Positions 22,915-31,731 of a DNA stretch of 36,731 bases are shown here, in pieces. A program made the translations under genes and the position numbers. Each line of letters starts with the position of its first letter. Positions within the stretch are counted from its first letter, which is position 1. The notes beneath the pieces were generated by a model, which was not told the origin of the DNA, ran no database searches, and worked only from the letters and a program-made list of their open reading frames with translations. The DNA lies in the NCBI GenBank assembly GCA_017432545.1, contig JAFRJA010000108.1:1-36731 (forward strand). The letters run 5' to 3'. This DNA is from Erysipelotrichaceae bacterium. GTDB lineage: Bacteria > Bacillota_I > Bacilli_A > Erysipelotrichales > Erysipelotrichaceae.

Positions 22915-24234
22915 TTATTGAATATAATAATCCATATTCCAGACCAGGCAGTGTGGTAAACTGATCGTTTTTGTCTGCTCACAAATATTTGATCCAATAT
23001 TCTTTTCTGATATCTTAAAACCGAACGCAGGCTCATATTTTTTACAGAATTGCTTGTAGCTTTTTGCCTGTGTATTATCGGCTGCTTTAACTTCGACTGG
23101 CATAACAGATTCATGATCCTCGTAAATAAAATCTACTTCAGCCGTATTACCGGAACGCCAAAAGTATGGTTCTTTTCCTATTGAACGTAATTCATTCAAT
23201 ACATAGTTTTCAGCGAACGCACCTTTATATCTGATATACAAATCTGTTTCATTCAGTATGGTTTCAGGTGAAATCTGAGATTTGGTCCGCAATAATCCAA
23301 TATCAGACATATAGACCTTGAAATAGGTCTTGCCGGCAAAGCCGGATAAAGGAAGTTCAGGTTTTTCTGCCAGATATAATTGCGATATCATTCCGGCATC
23401 TGTTAACCATTGCAGAGCGTCCTCCAGTTCCGCCGATCTTTTTCCCTGTTTTACATGAGAAAATACAAATTTATTATTTTCTTTCGCGAGCTGAACAGGA
23501 ACTGAATCCCATATCCAGCGGATCTTTGGCACATCACTTAGTGGAGCGTGTTTAGAAAAATCATCGGCATAATCGCGTAATATTTCTTTATGAACTTCTT
23601 CAACTTCAGAATAATTATGTGTATCGACCCATGTCTGAACAGCTTCCGGCATTCCTCCGATAATATAATATTCTTTAAGCAGTTTTTTCATAGGAACCAG
23701 ATAAAGATCAGGCACGGGTCTGTCGATCTGCCAGTTACTTAATGTTTCAATCAGTTCTTTGCGACCTGAAGCAATTACGAATTCTTTGAAACTCATGGGA
23801 TAAAGTTCAAGCCTGTTAACTTTCCCAACGGGAAAAGAGACCTGTTCTCTTTTTATGGCAATTCCCAGTAACGAACCCGCACAAACGACATGCAGTTCTT
23901 TCATATTTTCGCAAAAATATTTTAAAGACGTGATCGCTCTTGGGCAATTCTGAATCTCATCTAAGAAAAGCAAGGTATCACCGGGAATGATCTCTTTACC
24001 TTCATGACGCTCTATTTCGCCGATAATTCTATTCACGTCAAAATCATAATCAAAAATAGCTCCGGCGTTCTCTGATTCTTCAAAATTCAGATACACGATA
24101 TTATTGAAATGATTCTTTCCAAACTCATTCACGATATAAGTCTTACCGCATTGTCTGACACCGGTCAGAAGCAGAGGTTTTCTTCTGAGTGAATCCTTCC
24201 ACTTTATTAAGTCGTTAATGATTTCCCTATACAT
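22915..24234 (-). CDS. AAA ATPase with DUF4143 (nuclease-like) C-terminal domain
   Basis: The protein has 439 residues. Walker A GVRQCGKTY (residues ~25-33) and Walker B LLFLDEIQN are present, then the DUF4143 region with a PD-(D/E)xK-like pattern (YFWRSGNTAEVDFIYE...VMPVEVKAA). The family is widespread in bacteria, and its role is poorly defined. The gene has an 11-bp inverted repeat in its upstream region. It sits directly before the macro and VWA genes. Confidence 0.88.
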   Translation of the reverse strand: MYREIINDLIKWKDSLRRKPLLLTGVRQCGKTYIVNEFGKNHFNNIVYLNFEESENAGAIFDYDFDVNRIIGEIERHEGKEIIPGDTLLFLDEIQNCPRAITSLKYFCENMKELHVVCAGSLLGIAIKREQVSFPVGKVNRLELYPMSFKEFVIASGRKELIETLSNWQIDRPVPDLYLVPMKKLLKEYYIIGGMPEAVQTWVDTHNYSEVEEVHKEILRDYADDFSKHAPLSDVPKIRWIWDSVPVQLAKENNKFVFSHVKQGKRSAELEDALQWLTDAGMISQLYLAEKPELPLSGFAGKTYFKVYMSDIGLLRTKSQISPETILNETDLYIRYKGAFAENYVLNELRSIGKEPYFWRSGNTAEVDFIYEDHESVMPVEVKAADNTQAKSYKQFCKKYEPAFGFKISEKNIGSNICEQTKTISLPHCLVWNMDYYIQ

Positions 24235-24269
24235 TTCATGCTCCAGACAGTTATTCTATTAAAATAATA

Positions 24270-24321
24270 CAAAAGTCCTATAACTTTTGCAAAAATTTCT
24301 GCATTTTTCATAGGACTTTTG
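24270..24321. promoter_or_regulatory. Perfect 11-bp inverted repeat upstream of the DUF4143 ATPase
   Basis: CAAAAGTCCTA (24270-24280) and TAGGACTTTTG (24311-24321) are perfect inverse copies with a 30-base spacer. The spacer contains a further CTTTTGCAAAAA. It is placed 36-87 bases before the minus-strand ATG. It could be an operator or a stem in the leader RNA. The rest of 24322-24457 contains nothing I recognise. Confidence 0.6.
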
Positions 24322-24457
24322 CAATAAAATTTGAAACAACAGGAGGATGAAAGCGAACCATTCGTTCCTTTTAACCTGTTAAATATAACCTTAAAATAGA
24401 TTTTTCACTTCGCTTCAGCCTTTCAATTCAGGTCTATACAGGTTCTGATATTTATAA

Positions 24458-25504
24458 TTATCGCGTTCTGAAATAATGGATATTCTTGCCATTCCCTTCC
24501 CGCCTCAGTTCACCGGAATCCACCATCTTCCGCAAGGCACCTTCCAAAGAACTTAAGCTCAGAGAAGGACATAACTCCCGGATATCCTGTTTTGTGAATC
24601 TGCCAATTTTTTGCTGAGCCGCCAGTCTCACCGTCTCTAAAGCAGATCGTTTTGTTTCTACTAAAGCAAATCTGTCTTCAAAATCTCTGTAAGCTGCCAG
24701 AATCGTTCCAAGAAGATATTTAATAAACGGAACCGGGTCATCGTTTCCTTCATGCCATCCGTTTTGGGATGCACCAAGCGCATCGTAATAAAGTTCCTTG
24801 TTCTTTGCAATCTTAGCTTCCAGAGAAATATACTTTCCCACATAGAATCCGCTTCGATAAAGTAGTAGCGTCGTCAACAGTCTGCTCATGCGCCCATTTC
24901 CGGCATTAAAGGGATGGATACAAAGAAAATCGTGTATAAAAACCGGGATCGCGATCAGCGGATCCAGTTCCATATTTCCGATTACACGGTTATATTCTTC
25001 ACAGATTCTATCCAGAGCTTCCGGCGTTTCATATGGAGTCAGCGGAGTAAACAAAACAACTGTTTGGCCATCCGGATACGTAGCACTAATATAGTTCTGA
25101 ACATTTTTTGTGTGACCTGCGATTGGATTATTCGCATGAGTATAAAGAATCTTATGAAGTTGAAGGATATAGTTCTGTTTGATTGGGATCGCATCAAAGC
25201 TTTCATGAACAATCGAGAGTACATCCCGATAACCGGCAATCTCCTGTTCGCTGCGGTTTCTGGGGGTCGTCTTTTCTTCGACCAGCTGTCTTATACGGGT
25301 ATCTGTTGTAACAATACCTTCAATCTCGTTAGAAGCTCCTGTGCTTTGGATCTTCGCAATCTCGACAAGCTTCTCCAGCTCTTGCGGTCTCTGCTTTAAA
25401 TACAGTTCCTGTTTTCCTGCTTCTTTATAGATTGCGGCAATCAGTCCAAGTATTTCAGAATCCCACTTCATTTCGCTGATCTTTTTGTAATTGAACTCAC
25501 GCAT
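24458..25504 (-). CDS. Class II Fic-domain AMP-transferase
   Basis: The protein has 348 residues. The Fic motif HPFNAGNGR (starting at His197) is complete, so AMP transfer to target hydroxyls from ATP is expected. The N-terminal inhibitory helix carries SNEIEG (residues 58-63; the S/TxxxE-G rule), which blocks ATP binding, so this is a self-inhibited class II Fic. A C-terminal winged-helix-like segment (~290-345, FTKQDIRELCPSLSLSSLEGALRKM) may bind DNA. Targets are unknown. The upstream twinned operator suggests autoregulation. Confidence 0.9.
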   Translation of the reverse strand: MREFNYKKISEMKWDSEILGLIAAIYKEAGKQELYLKQRPQELEKLVEIAKIQSTGASNEIEGIVTTDTRIRQLVEEKTTPRNRSEQEIAGYRDVLSIVHESFDAIPIKQNYILQLHKILYTHANNPIAGHTKNVQNYISATYPDGQTVVLFTPLTPYETPEALDRICEEYNRVIGNMELDPLIAIPVFIHDFLCIHPFNAGNGRMSRLLTTLLLYRSGFYVGKYISLEAKIAKNKELYYDALGASQNGWHEGNDDPVPFIKYLLGTILAAYRDFEDRFALVETKRSALETVRLAAQQKIGRFTKQDIRELCPSLSLSSLEGALRKMVDSGELRREGNGKNIHYFRTR

Positions 25505-25524
25505 CCCCTTACCTCCAATTTGTT

Positions 25525-25606
25525 TCCCTTATTTTATATCATAATTTAAGGGATTAGTAAATAAATTAAGGTGATATTCCCTTAATTGTTTCTTAGAACT
25601 AAGGGA
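25525..25606. promoter_or_regulatory. Twinned inverted-repeat operator upstream of fic
   Basis: TCCCTTA-N15-TAAGGGA occurs twice: 25525-25531 with 25547-25553, and 25578-25584 with 25600-25606. The spacers have identical length but different sequence. The centres are 53 bases apart, close to five helical turns, so two bound dimers would lie on one face of the DNA. Confidence 0.7.
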
Positions 25607-25614
25607 TACTTTAT

Positions 25615-25734
25615 TATCGTTCTTCAGGATTGAATCGTATTATTAAGGAGTACGAAAAAGAAGAAAAGAAACCTGTCATCGAGAATAACGGGACAAATGT
25701 AAAAGTAACATTACCCAAGTATCAACATACTTAA
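25615..25734 (+). pseudogene. C-terminal remnant of an ATP-binding (AlbA_2/RecG-like) regulator
   Basis: The plus frame reads GLNRIIKEYEKEEKKPVIEN and NGTNVKVTLPKY before TAA at 25732-25734. This is typical of the C-terminal end of the AlbA_2/HATPase_c_4 ATP-binding regulators (GxxRIxxEYxxxGxxxPxIEExxGxFxVTL). Nothing upstream continues it; the sequence changes into the fic operator region. Only ~37 residues remain. Confidence 0.55.
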
Positions 25735-25769
25735 TAAAGGACTGTCTTTAGTCTAAACATAATCAGTAC

Positions 25770-25882
25770 CATAGGGCATATGAGAATTTACGCTTGTGGA
25801 AACCGTGTAAAACTAAAGCTTTAACAGCAATGTGGCTGTCGTTGAAACAAGAATCCCTCGACTTCAGTCGTGAGGAGTGTCA
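25770..25882 (+). pseudogene. tnpB: IS605-type tnpB 3' remnant with omega/reRNA end
   Basis: The plus frame ATGAGAATTTACGCTTGTGG gives MRIYACG, which resembles the tail of IS605 TnpB. It is interrupted by stops. It is followed by AGAATCCCTCGACTTCAGTC and GTGAGGAGTGTCAA (25850-25883), a CCTC...GAGG hairpin plus the GTGTC-type right end typical of tnpB-associated RNA. Everything 5' of tnpB is gone. It lies between the regulator remnant and the Cache-GGDEF gene, consistent with an old insertion. Confidence 0.65.
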
Positions 25883-25963
25883 AAAAAGAGAATAATAAAC
25901 CGTACAAAAAGAATAGTGAACTGTTTTTTCGATCAGCCAGCAGTTCACTTCGACTTGATTTAT

Positions 25964-27412
25964 TTATCTGCCCTTTTTCATTTCTTTCTTCTTCTGATAC
26001 ATATCCTGATCAGCTCTTCTGAATACGTCATCTACGCTGTTATCCAGTGTCGGATCATATAAAGCATACCCGATCGAAGCGCCGACCTTTTCCCAAGGCT
26101 CAATATCTTCCTGTTCAAGGGCTTTGAGACGTTGATTGAATTCCTCGATCAGTGAATCGATCTTGTCATAATCGTTATTCTTCAGTATGACGGCAAACTC
26201 ATCACCGCCGATCCTGAATACCGGAGAATGCAGGAAGACTTCACAGATGATTCGAGCGATCTTGACGATACTGATATTTCCACAGTCATGACCGTAGTTG
26301 TCGTTTATGGACTTCAGATCATTGAGATCAACGATCGCAATACCGAATTCATTTTTGCCTTCTTTTAATTCTTTTCTCAGTTTTTCATCTTCCTGATCGT
26401 ACGCCAGTTTGTTTCTGATACCAGTCAGAGAATCCTTATGGGCCAGTTCATTCATTTCTTCAGCTTCCTGCTTGGTAGATGTCAGCTGCTGTCTTGTCTT
26501 GTCCAGGTTTTCGATATAGTTATCGATATCTCTTTCCATCTGGACCATAGATCTGTGAAGCGTTTCGATCTCATCACCGGTCTTGATTTCTATTTCATCG
26601 AATGAAGCTTTCTGCTTACTCTTGGAATCACGATATTTCAGAGCAGCTTCTGAGAGCAGGTTCAGAGGCTTTACAAGCGAACTGTCAATTATTCTTATCG
26701 TAATGACACAGATCGCTACCGTCATGAGGATCAGAGCAATAGCCAGGGATGAAATAAAGTCCTGCTGTTCTTTTCTTATGTCGTCCATCGAAACATCGAC
26801 AGCTGCATAACAGACCAGATCGCCTTTGCCGTTATATACAGGAGCAGCTGAAGTAACCAGCCATCCGTATTCTTCAGTATTTGTGATATAAGCCGGGAAA
26901 CCGATATCATGATCTTCGATTATACCGTAATTCATTTCATACAGCGGATCAAAACAGCCCGGAGGACACTCATCTTCCAAAGCCGCATCAACGACATAAA
27001 TAAACTGCTTGTTGTCAAACTCGACATTGATCAGATAGATGCAGTCAACACTGTTGACTTCCTGAAGTGATCTCAGCTGATTAAGCAGCAGCTTGAATTC
27101 ATCGGTATCACGCAGATGTTCATATTTTGCGATATAGGCGTCAAATTCAGGTGTTCCCCACTCTTCCGAACCGACCTTTTCATCGATCGAATAATAGACG
27201 GACATAAGCTCTTTGGTCAGTTTCTCAGCAGCATCTGCATCAATGACTCTGGCAACTGTAGCAGCGATCTCATCCGTGCGGTTCTGATAGTTTTCATCCA
27301 CCATTTTGGTGATCGTTCTGGAACTAACAAACAGAGCTACCCCACTCAATATGGTCGCAAATATGACTATAAGGATAATGATCTTCTTTTTTATGTTCAG
27401 CTTTAGGTTCAT
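25964..27412 (-). CDS. Membrane diguanylate cyclase-like protein (Cache-HAMP-GGDEF)
   Basis: The protein has 482 residues from ATG at 27412, chosen because a GAAAGAG site precedes it (an upstream TTG at 27436 is in frame). The first transmembrane helix is near residues 10-30, an extracellular Cache-type sensor follows to ~220, then a second helix, a HAMP-like linker, a coiled coil and the GGDEF domain (~320-475; RIGGDEFAVIL intact, DLNDLKSINDNYGHDCGN present). It should produce cyclic di-GMP on an external signal. I do not see an RxxD inhibitory site. It appears monocistronic and independent of the restriction locus beyond. Confidence 0.86.
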   Translation of the reverse strand: MNLKLNIKKKIIILIVIFATILSGVALFVSSRTITKMVDENYQNRTDEIAATVARVIDADAAEKLTKELMSVYYSIDEKVGSEEWGTPEFDAYIAKYEHLRDTDEFKLLLNQLRSLQEVNSVDCIYLINVEFDNKQFIYVVDAALEDECPPGCFDPLYEMNYGIIEDHDIGFPAYITNTEEYGWLVTSAAPVYNGKGDLVCYAAVDVSMDDIRKEQQDFISSLAIALILMTVAICVITIRIIDSSLVKPLNLLSEAALKYRDSKSKQKASFDEIEIKTGDEIETLHRSMVQMERDIDNYIENLDKTRQQLTSTKQEAEEMNELAHKDSLTGIRNKLAYDQEDEKLRKELKEGKNEFGIAIVDLNDLKSINDNYGHDCGNISIVKIARIICEVFLHSPVFRIGGDEFAVILKNNDYDKIDSLIEEFNQRLKALEQEDIEPWEKVGASIGYALYDPTLDNSVDDVFRRADQDMYQKKKEMKKGR

Positions 27413-27502
27413 ACTGATATCTCTTTCAATTACCAATTAGTATATAATATTTTTTGCAAATTCTCTTTCACACCAGAGTAATAAAGTTCAATTATGCATT
27501 TA

Positions 27503-28495
27503 TCAACGGCAGTATTTCTCCCAGAAATCCGAAGCATCTTCATAGTCATAGAAATCTTCCATATACTCTGAATAAAGATCCATTTCATCTTGACAGGCAC
27601 AATAGATTTCTATCTTATCTTTGAGATCTTCCTCTTCCTTTTTCTTTCTGTCCTTATTCTTATAATCCTTATAGACTTCATAATAATCGTATTCTCTTGG
27701 ATAATCATCATATGGAATTATGTTTATATTCCTGTATGATTCTTCATAGAGATCCCAGAGATCAGCGTTATATCTCTGGCCTGATGTCGTAGTGGTATTC
27801 TTTGCGGTAGACTTATAAACCAAAACAGGACTATCTTCTGTATCCTGATACCAGTAATAGGTAAAGTAGATATCATCACCCTTTACATAGCATTCCATAT
27901 CAGAGTATTTGCCTAAGATGAAATGTTCATCATAGTATGAACTGCCGTTTTCATATACCCACATGTCGATATGATCGTCTGCTTCAGGCATGATATATTC
28001 TCTTATCAGTCTCTTATCACCAGCTTTATAATCATCATATCCTTCTGATACACTGCACGCAGCAACAGAATCGTTTCCTTTTGAATGCCTGCTGTAGGTA
28101 TAATCGCATCTGTATACTTCTTTTCCATTACTTGCCAGATTCCAGGTTAAAGAATAATCGTTGCGTTTGTTTTCGATAAAGTTTGAACAGTACTCAAGCT
28201 CCGATCTGCTCAATCTGTTTCTGATCTGTGATTCAGTAAGATAGGTATTATCTGAATAGTTTAAGCCTAAAGGATCCTTATTATCGACCGGTTTGGAATC
28301 AGTTTTATCATTGCTTACCTGAACCGGTTCTGCTGTGATGTTATCAGCCGGTTTAGAGCTGTTTTCAGGCTTACTGACAGCCGTTGACCGTTCAAATGAT
28401 GAAGATACCACTACAGCAAAAACCACGGCTATAAGAGCCAAAATGACCGTGGTATATGTTTTCTTTTCTTTATTATTCTTTTTCTTATTCATCAC
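27503..28495 (-). CDS. Membrane-anchored protein of unknown function
   Basis: The protein has 330 residues: a single transmembrane helix near residues 16-32 with a positively charged N-terminus, then a Ser/Pro/Asp linker and ~230 extracytoplasmic residues with many Tyr and Asp. A charged C-terminal tail (YKDYKNKDRKKKEEEDLKDK) ends in helices. No family is recognised. It overlaps the upstream gene by 11 bases, so the two are coupled in translation. Confidence 0.65.
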   Translation of the reverse strand: MMNKKKNNKEKKTYTTVILALIAVVFAVVVSSSFERSTAVSKPENSSKPADNITAEPVQVSNDKTDSKPVDNKDPLGLNYSDNTYLTESQIRNRLSRSELEYCSNFIENKRNDYSLTWNLASNGKEVYRCDYTYSRHSKGNDSVAACSVSEGYDDYKAGDKRLIREYIMPEADDHIDMWVYENGSSYYDEHFILGKYSDMECYVKGDDIYFTYYWYQDTEDSPVLVYKSTAKNTTTTSGQRYNADLWDLYEESYRNINIIPYDDYPREYDYYEVYKDYKNKDRKKKEEEDLKDKIEIYCACQDEMDLYSEYMEDFYDYEDASDFWEKYCR

Positions 28496-28859
28496 TTAAC
28501 TCAAGATATTCAGATAGTATCTTTCTCAGATCTATCGTACTCATCTTGTGAATGTCTTTATATGATTTGTTATCTTCCTTCATATATTCAAAGGCAGCTC
28601 TGGTCCAGTTATATACAGAGAAGTTACTGACACCATTATCTATCTCAAATACTCTGATGATGTCTTTAGCCAGTTCCAGCATCTCCTTTGGCTTTAACTT
28701 TATTGAATAATCTTTAGAGTTGGAGATCAGATCCACACATAGCAATGTGAATAACTGTTCAATGGTATAGGCATCCTCATAATTCCCATTAAAATCACTG
28801 CGGGAAAGAAGCTTATACAGATCTAATGTTTTGTTTCTGACTTTGATTTCTTCGAACAT
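28485..28859 (-). CDS. Small helical protein of unknown function
   Basis: The protein has 124 residues and is predicted mostly alpha-helical (FEEIKVRNKTLDLYKLLSRS; SIKLKPKEMLELAKDIIRVF). No motifs are recognised. The next gene, a membrane protein, starts inside its stop region (11-base overlap). AGGAGG precedes its ATG. The pair sits downstream of the helicase remnant but shows no connection to it. Confidence 0.6.
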   Translation of the reverse strand: MFEEIKVRNKTLDLYKLLSRSDFNGNYEDAYTIEQLFTLLCVDLISNSKDYSIKLKPKEMLELAKDIIRVFEIDNGVSNFSVYNWTRAAFEYMKEDNKSYKDIHKMSTIDLRKILSEYLELSDE

Positions 28860-28917
28860 TAATGGCCCTCCTGTTAACCATTAATACGATATCAAAATGA
28901 TGTTACCAAAAACACGC

Positions 28918-29591
28918 CTAGTTCTTAAGCTGTTGACTTGTTGCTCTAAATACCCTTGGTTTTCTTTTTCCATTGATTATTTCTTCAATAAACTCACTTT
29001 TTTTGTCGAGTGCATTAATGAATTCAAGTTTATCTTTTGCTCTTGTCATCCCAACGTAAAGAATTCTTCTTTCTTCCTCATATAGTTTGTGATCTTCGTT
29101 TGATAATACTCTCGGGCAAACTTTATCATACACATCTGCTAGATAAACAGTATTGAACTCTAAACCTTTTGCAGCGTGTATTGATGACAAGGCACTTCCT
29201 TTTTTCTCTTCTTCATCATTCTTTTGCTTAACAATTGATTCAATCATGCTTATTCTGTTCAAAAACATAGGTATGGTATCTTCAGGATCTGCTATTGCAC
29301 ATAAAATATTGAATACTTTCTTCTGCTGAAATTCATCTTTTATCAAATACTTGCAAACCACTTCAATTGCACCATATATTTTTGATTTCTTGGCTTTGCT
29401 CACCGTCTCAATAGCTTTATTAATTGAATGTTTAACGTTTGCATTGTCATAAAAAGGGTTTTCATCAACGAAATTTCTTAAACATTGAAAAACATCATTT
29501 CTCTGATAATTCTAATAAAATGATTTAGTTTATCTTCCATTAATTCGTTTCCTAGATTTTTAAACTCCGATTTAAATAAGATAGGCTGCTT
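28918..29591 (-). pseudogene. UvrD/Rep-family helicase, C-terminal remnant with a frameshift
   Basis: Reading from ~29591, the frame QPILFKSEFKNLGNEL continues to ~29500, then shifts to NYQRNDVFQCLRNFVDENPFY and runs on to the stop at 28918. The tail carries the UvrD C-terminal motifs SSIHAAKGLEFNTVYLAD and EERRILYVGMTRAKDKL. Only the last ~220 of 650 or more residues are left, with one frameshift. It begins just after the DUF2075 stop (29593), so it may have been part of that operon. Confidence 0.75.
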
Positions 29592-29592
29592 T

Positions 29593-31731
29593 TTAAATTT
29601 CTTCTATTCCCAAACTCTTCAAATAGTTATAAGTCCCGTCATAGTACTCTGGTAATCTTGTTCTATCTTCCCAGAATCCATTAGCTGTTTTATTTGGATT
29701 TCCTGCAGGAACACAAATAACCATTCCAATTCTAGCTCTGGTAAGTAAAACCCTATATGCATTTAACATATATTTAATCTGGTCTTGTTTAGATTCACTG
29801 TCTCCTGTTATTTCGTTCCATTTTGTTTGTCCATTGAACTTATAGAAGTGCCATCTACCATTTTCATATCGCATATCGGCATCCCAAAGAACACAGGTAT
29901 AATCTAACTCTAAACCTTGAACCTGTATTTCTGTTGCGGCATCTTCTAGATAGTTTGATGATCTGGTATCAGCTTTATCTTCTAAGAACCAATGAACAGC
30001 ATTTTCATCTCCTGATGGCAAGATATGAATAGCTAGTGGTTTAAATCTGGCCGATTCTTTAGTAACAAGTACTCCTGTACGTTCACTTCCTCTAGCTTTA
30101 TCATGGAGCCATTTTCTCGCTTTGTCCATGTCCCTGGTTAATACGATTGGATATCTATCTTTTATTTCTTCATATAATGAAACTGCGTCATTTTCAAAGG
30201 TTAAAAGTGAATGCACGAAAGCAGATAGTTTCTCTGCTCTGAATGAACGCAAGGAAACACGAAGATGTAAGTCTTCTGAATAAACAACATTCTGTTTATC
30301 TTTTAATAATTCATTTACTCTTCCATCCGCATATTCAGCTTCTCTAAGTTCTGGAGAAATATATACTTCCCAATAAGGGAATCTTTCATTTATTGCTTTT
30401 ATCCATTCTGATATTCCTGCTTCGCCAGTATTAATTTCCTGGCCGCCACCAACTAAACATATTATGGTTGCCCAGTCTTCTCTTTGATCAAGAGACCATA
30501 TCAAAAAGGCTGCTTCTGACATTGGGAAATTTGGAACCTTTAATTTGTTCCCATAAGTTCCACCTCTCTTAAGATATTCAGCTAATCTCTTATGAGTCCA
30601 CGAACGCTGTGCCTCATCAAAAATAGCAACGTGCTCAACTTCACCAAAACCTGCTTCTTCATTTTTAACAGCTTTTTCAGGATCTATTTCAAGAATTCCG
30701 TTTTCCACAGGATTCTTTATTTTCTTTAACATATTGTCGCGATAGCGATGAATCATTTGGATTGATTTAGCTACTTCACGACGAGAATCACTGAGTTTCT
30801 TTTGTTCACCTCTTTCATGACACTTTTTATAGTTATCTTGAGCTAGCGCTTCAGTTAATACCGCAACTAGCGGTCCATTACCAGATAGGTATACAGCTCC
30901 TTCATCTTTAACTGGATCTTTATGTCCTTGATAAGTTTGTTTTATGGCAACATCAAGTCCAACTAAAGTTTTTCCAGCTCCCGGAACTCCTGTTACAAAA
31001 CAGATACTCTTTTTCTGTTTCTCTTTACTTTCTTTTATTACTTTTAAAATATAAGTGATCGTCCTATCCGTAGAAACTTTATCTGCTTCATGTCTTGTAA
31101 TGTCTTCAACAGTATGATTTTCATAAAGTGATCTGGCGGCTTCAATTATGGTTGGTGTTGGTGCATATGGACTAATAATCCAATTCTCATCAATTGGCGG
31201 TTCATATGGATATTTATCCAACATTAAAGCTATTAAATCATTAATACCATCTTTACCTGTTACAAGCGGATTAATGACTCTATCATCATATATAGACATT
31301 TGGATCTCAGTTGAAGATCCCCTGTGATTTGTCGCTACTAATATTGGAGCAATCACTTTATCTAAACTGAACTTATGGAAGTTCTTTAAATCCAAGGCAT
31401 AGTCTAATACTTGATCAATATCGGCTTCTAAGATGCTTGTTTCGCCAACTTTAAACTCTATACAGAAGATAATGCCTTTATATAACAGAACAACATCTAT
31501 TCTCTTACCAAGACGTGGAATATCGTATTCGAAAATAATCTGCCCTTTTTTATCTAATAGACGAGATATAACGCCTTTCATTATTGAGATTTCATCTTTC
31601 CACGCTTCTCTTGTAGTAGTTCTTGCATCACCATGATAGTTATCATTAAGAGCACCAAAAATATATGAATCTGGTTCATTTAAAAAATCTATGAAACTAT
31701 TACTATATAAACAACGTGGACTGTTTATCAT
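29593..31731 (-). CDS. Nuclease-like/DUF2075 helicase (Schlafen-group-like ATPase)
   Basis: The protein has 712 residues. N-terminal residues ~60-115 hold a PD-(D/E)xK-like pattern (RIDVVLLYKGIIFCIEFKVGE; D, E and K). Residues ~245 onward are the DUF2075 AAA helicase: Walker A TGVPGAGKTLVGLD, Walker B VAIFDEAQRSW, motif GGGQEINTGEAGISEW, then QVQGLELDYTCVLWD and YRVLLTRARIGMVI. This arrangement occurs in bacterial defence loci. It overlaps the WYL regulator gene by 4 bases (ATGA), so the two are co-translated; the helicase remnant lies after it. Confidence 0.85.
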   Translation of the reverse strand: MINSPRCLYSNSFIDFLNEPDSYIFGALNDNYHGDARTTTREAWKDEISIMKGVISRLLDKKGQIIFEYDIPRLGKRIDVVLLYKGIIFCIEFKVGETSILEADIDQVLDYALDLKNFHKFSLDKVIAPILVATNHRGSSTEIQMSIYDDRVINPLVTGKDGINDLIALMLDKYPYEPPIDENWIISPYAPTPTIIEAARSLYENHTVEDITRHEADKVSTDRTITYILKVIKESKEKQKKSICFVTGVPGAGKTLVGLDVAIKQTYQGHKDPVKDEGAVYLSGNGPLVAVLTEALAQDNYKKCHERGEQKKLSDSRREVAKSIQMIHRYRDNMLKKIKNPVENGILEIDPEKAVKNEEAGFGEVEHVAIFDEAQRSWTHKRLAEYLKRGGTYGNKLKVPNFPMSEAAFLIWSLDQREDWATIICLVGGGQEINTGEAGISEWIKAINERFPYWEVYISPELREAEYADGRVNELLKDKQNVVYSEDLHLRVSLRSFRAEKLSAFVHSLLTFENDAVSLYEEIKDRYPIVLTRDMDKARKWLHDKARGSERTGVLVTKESARFKPLAIHILPSGDENAVHWFLEDKADTRSSNYLEDAATEIQVQGLELDYTCVLWDADMRYENGRWHFYKFNGQTKWNEITGDSESKQDQIKYMLNAYRVLLTRARIGMVICVPAGNPNKTANGFWEDRTRLPEYYDGTYNYLKSLGIEEI

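Noticed and set aside
24914-25399. Plus-strand 161-codon frame
   Set aside because: Antisense to the Fic gene, which has a complete active-site motif; the long frame follows from its codon use.
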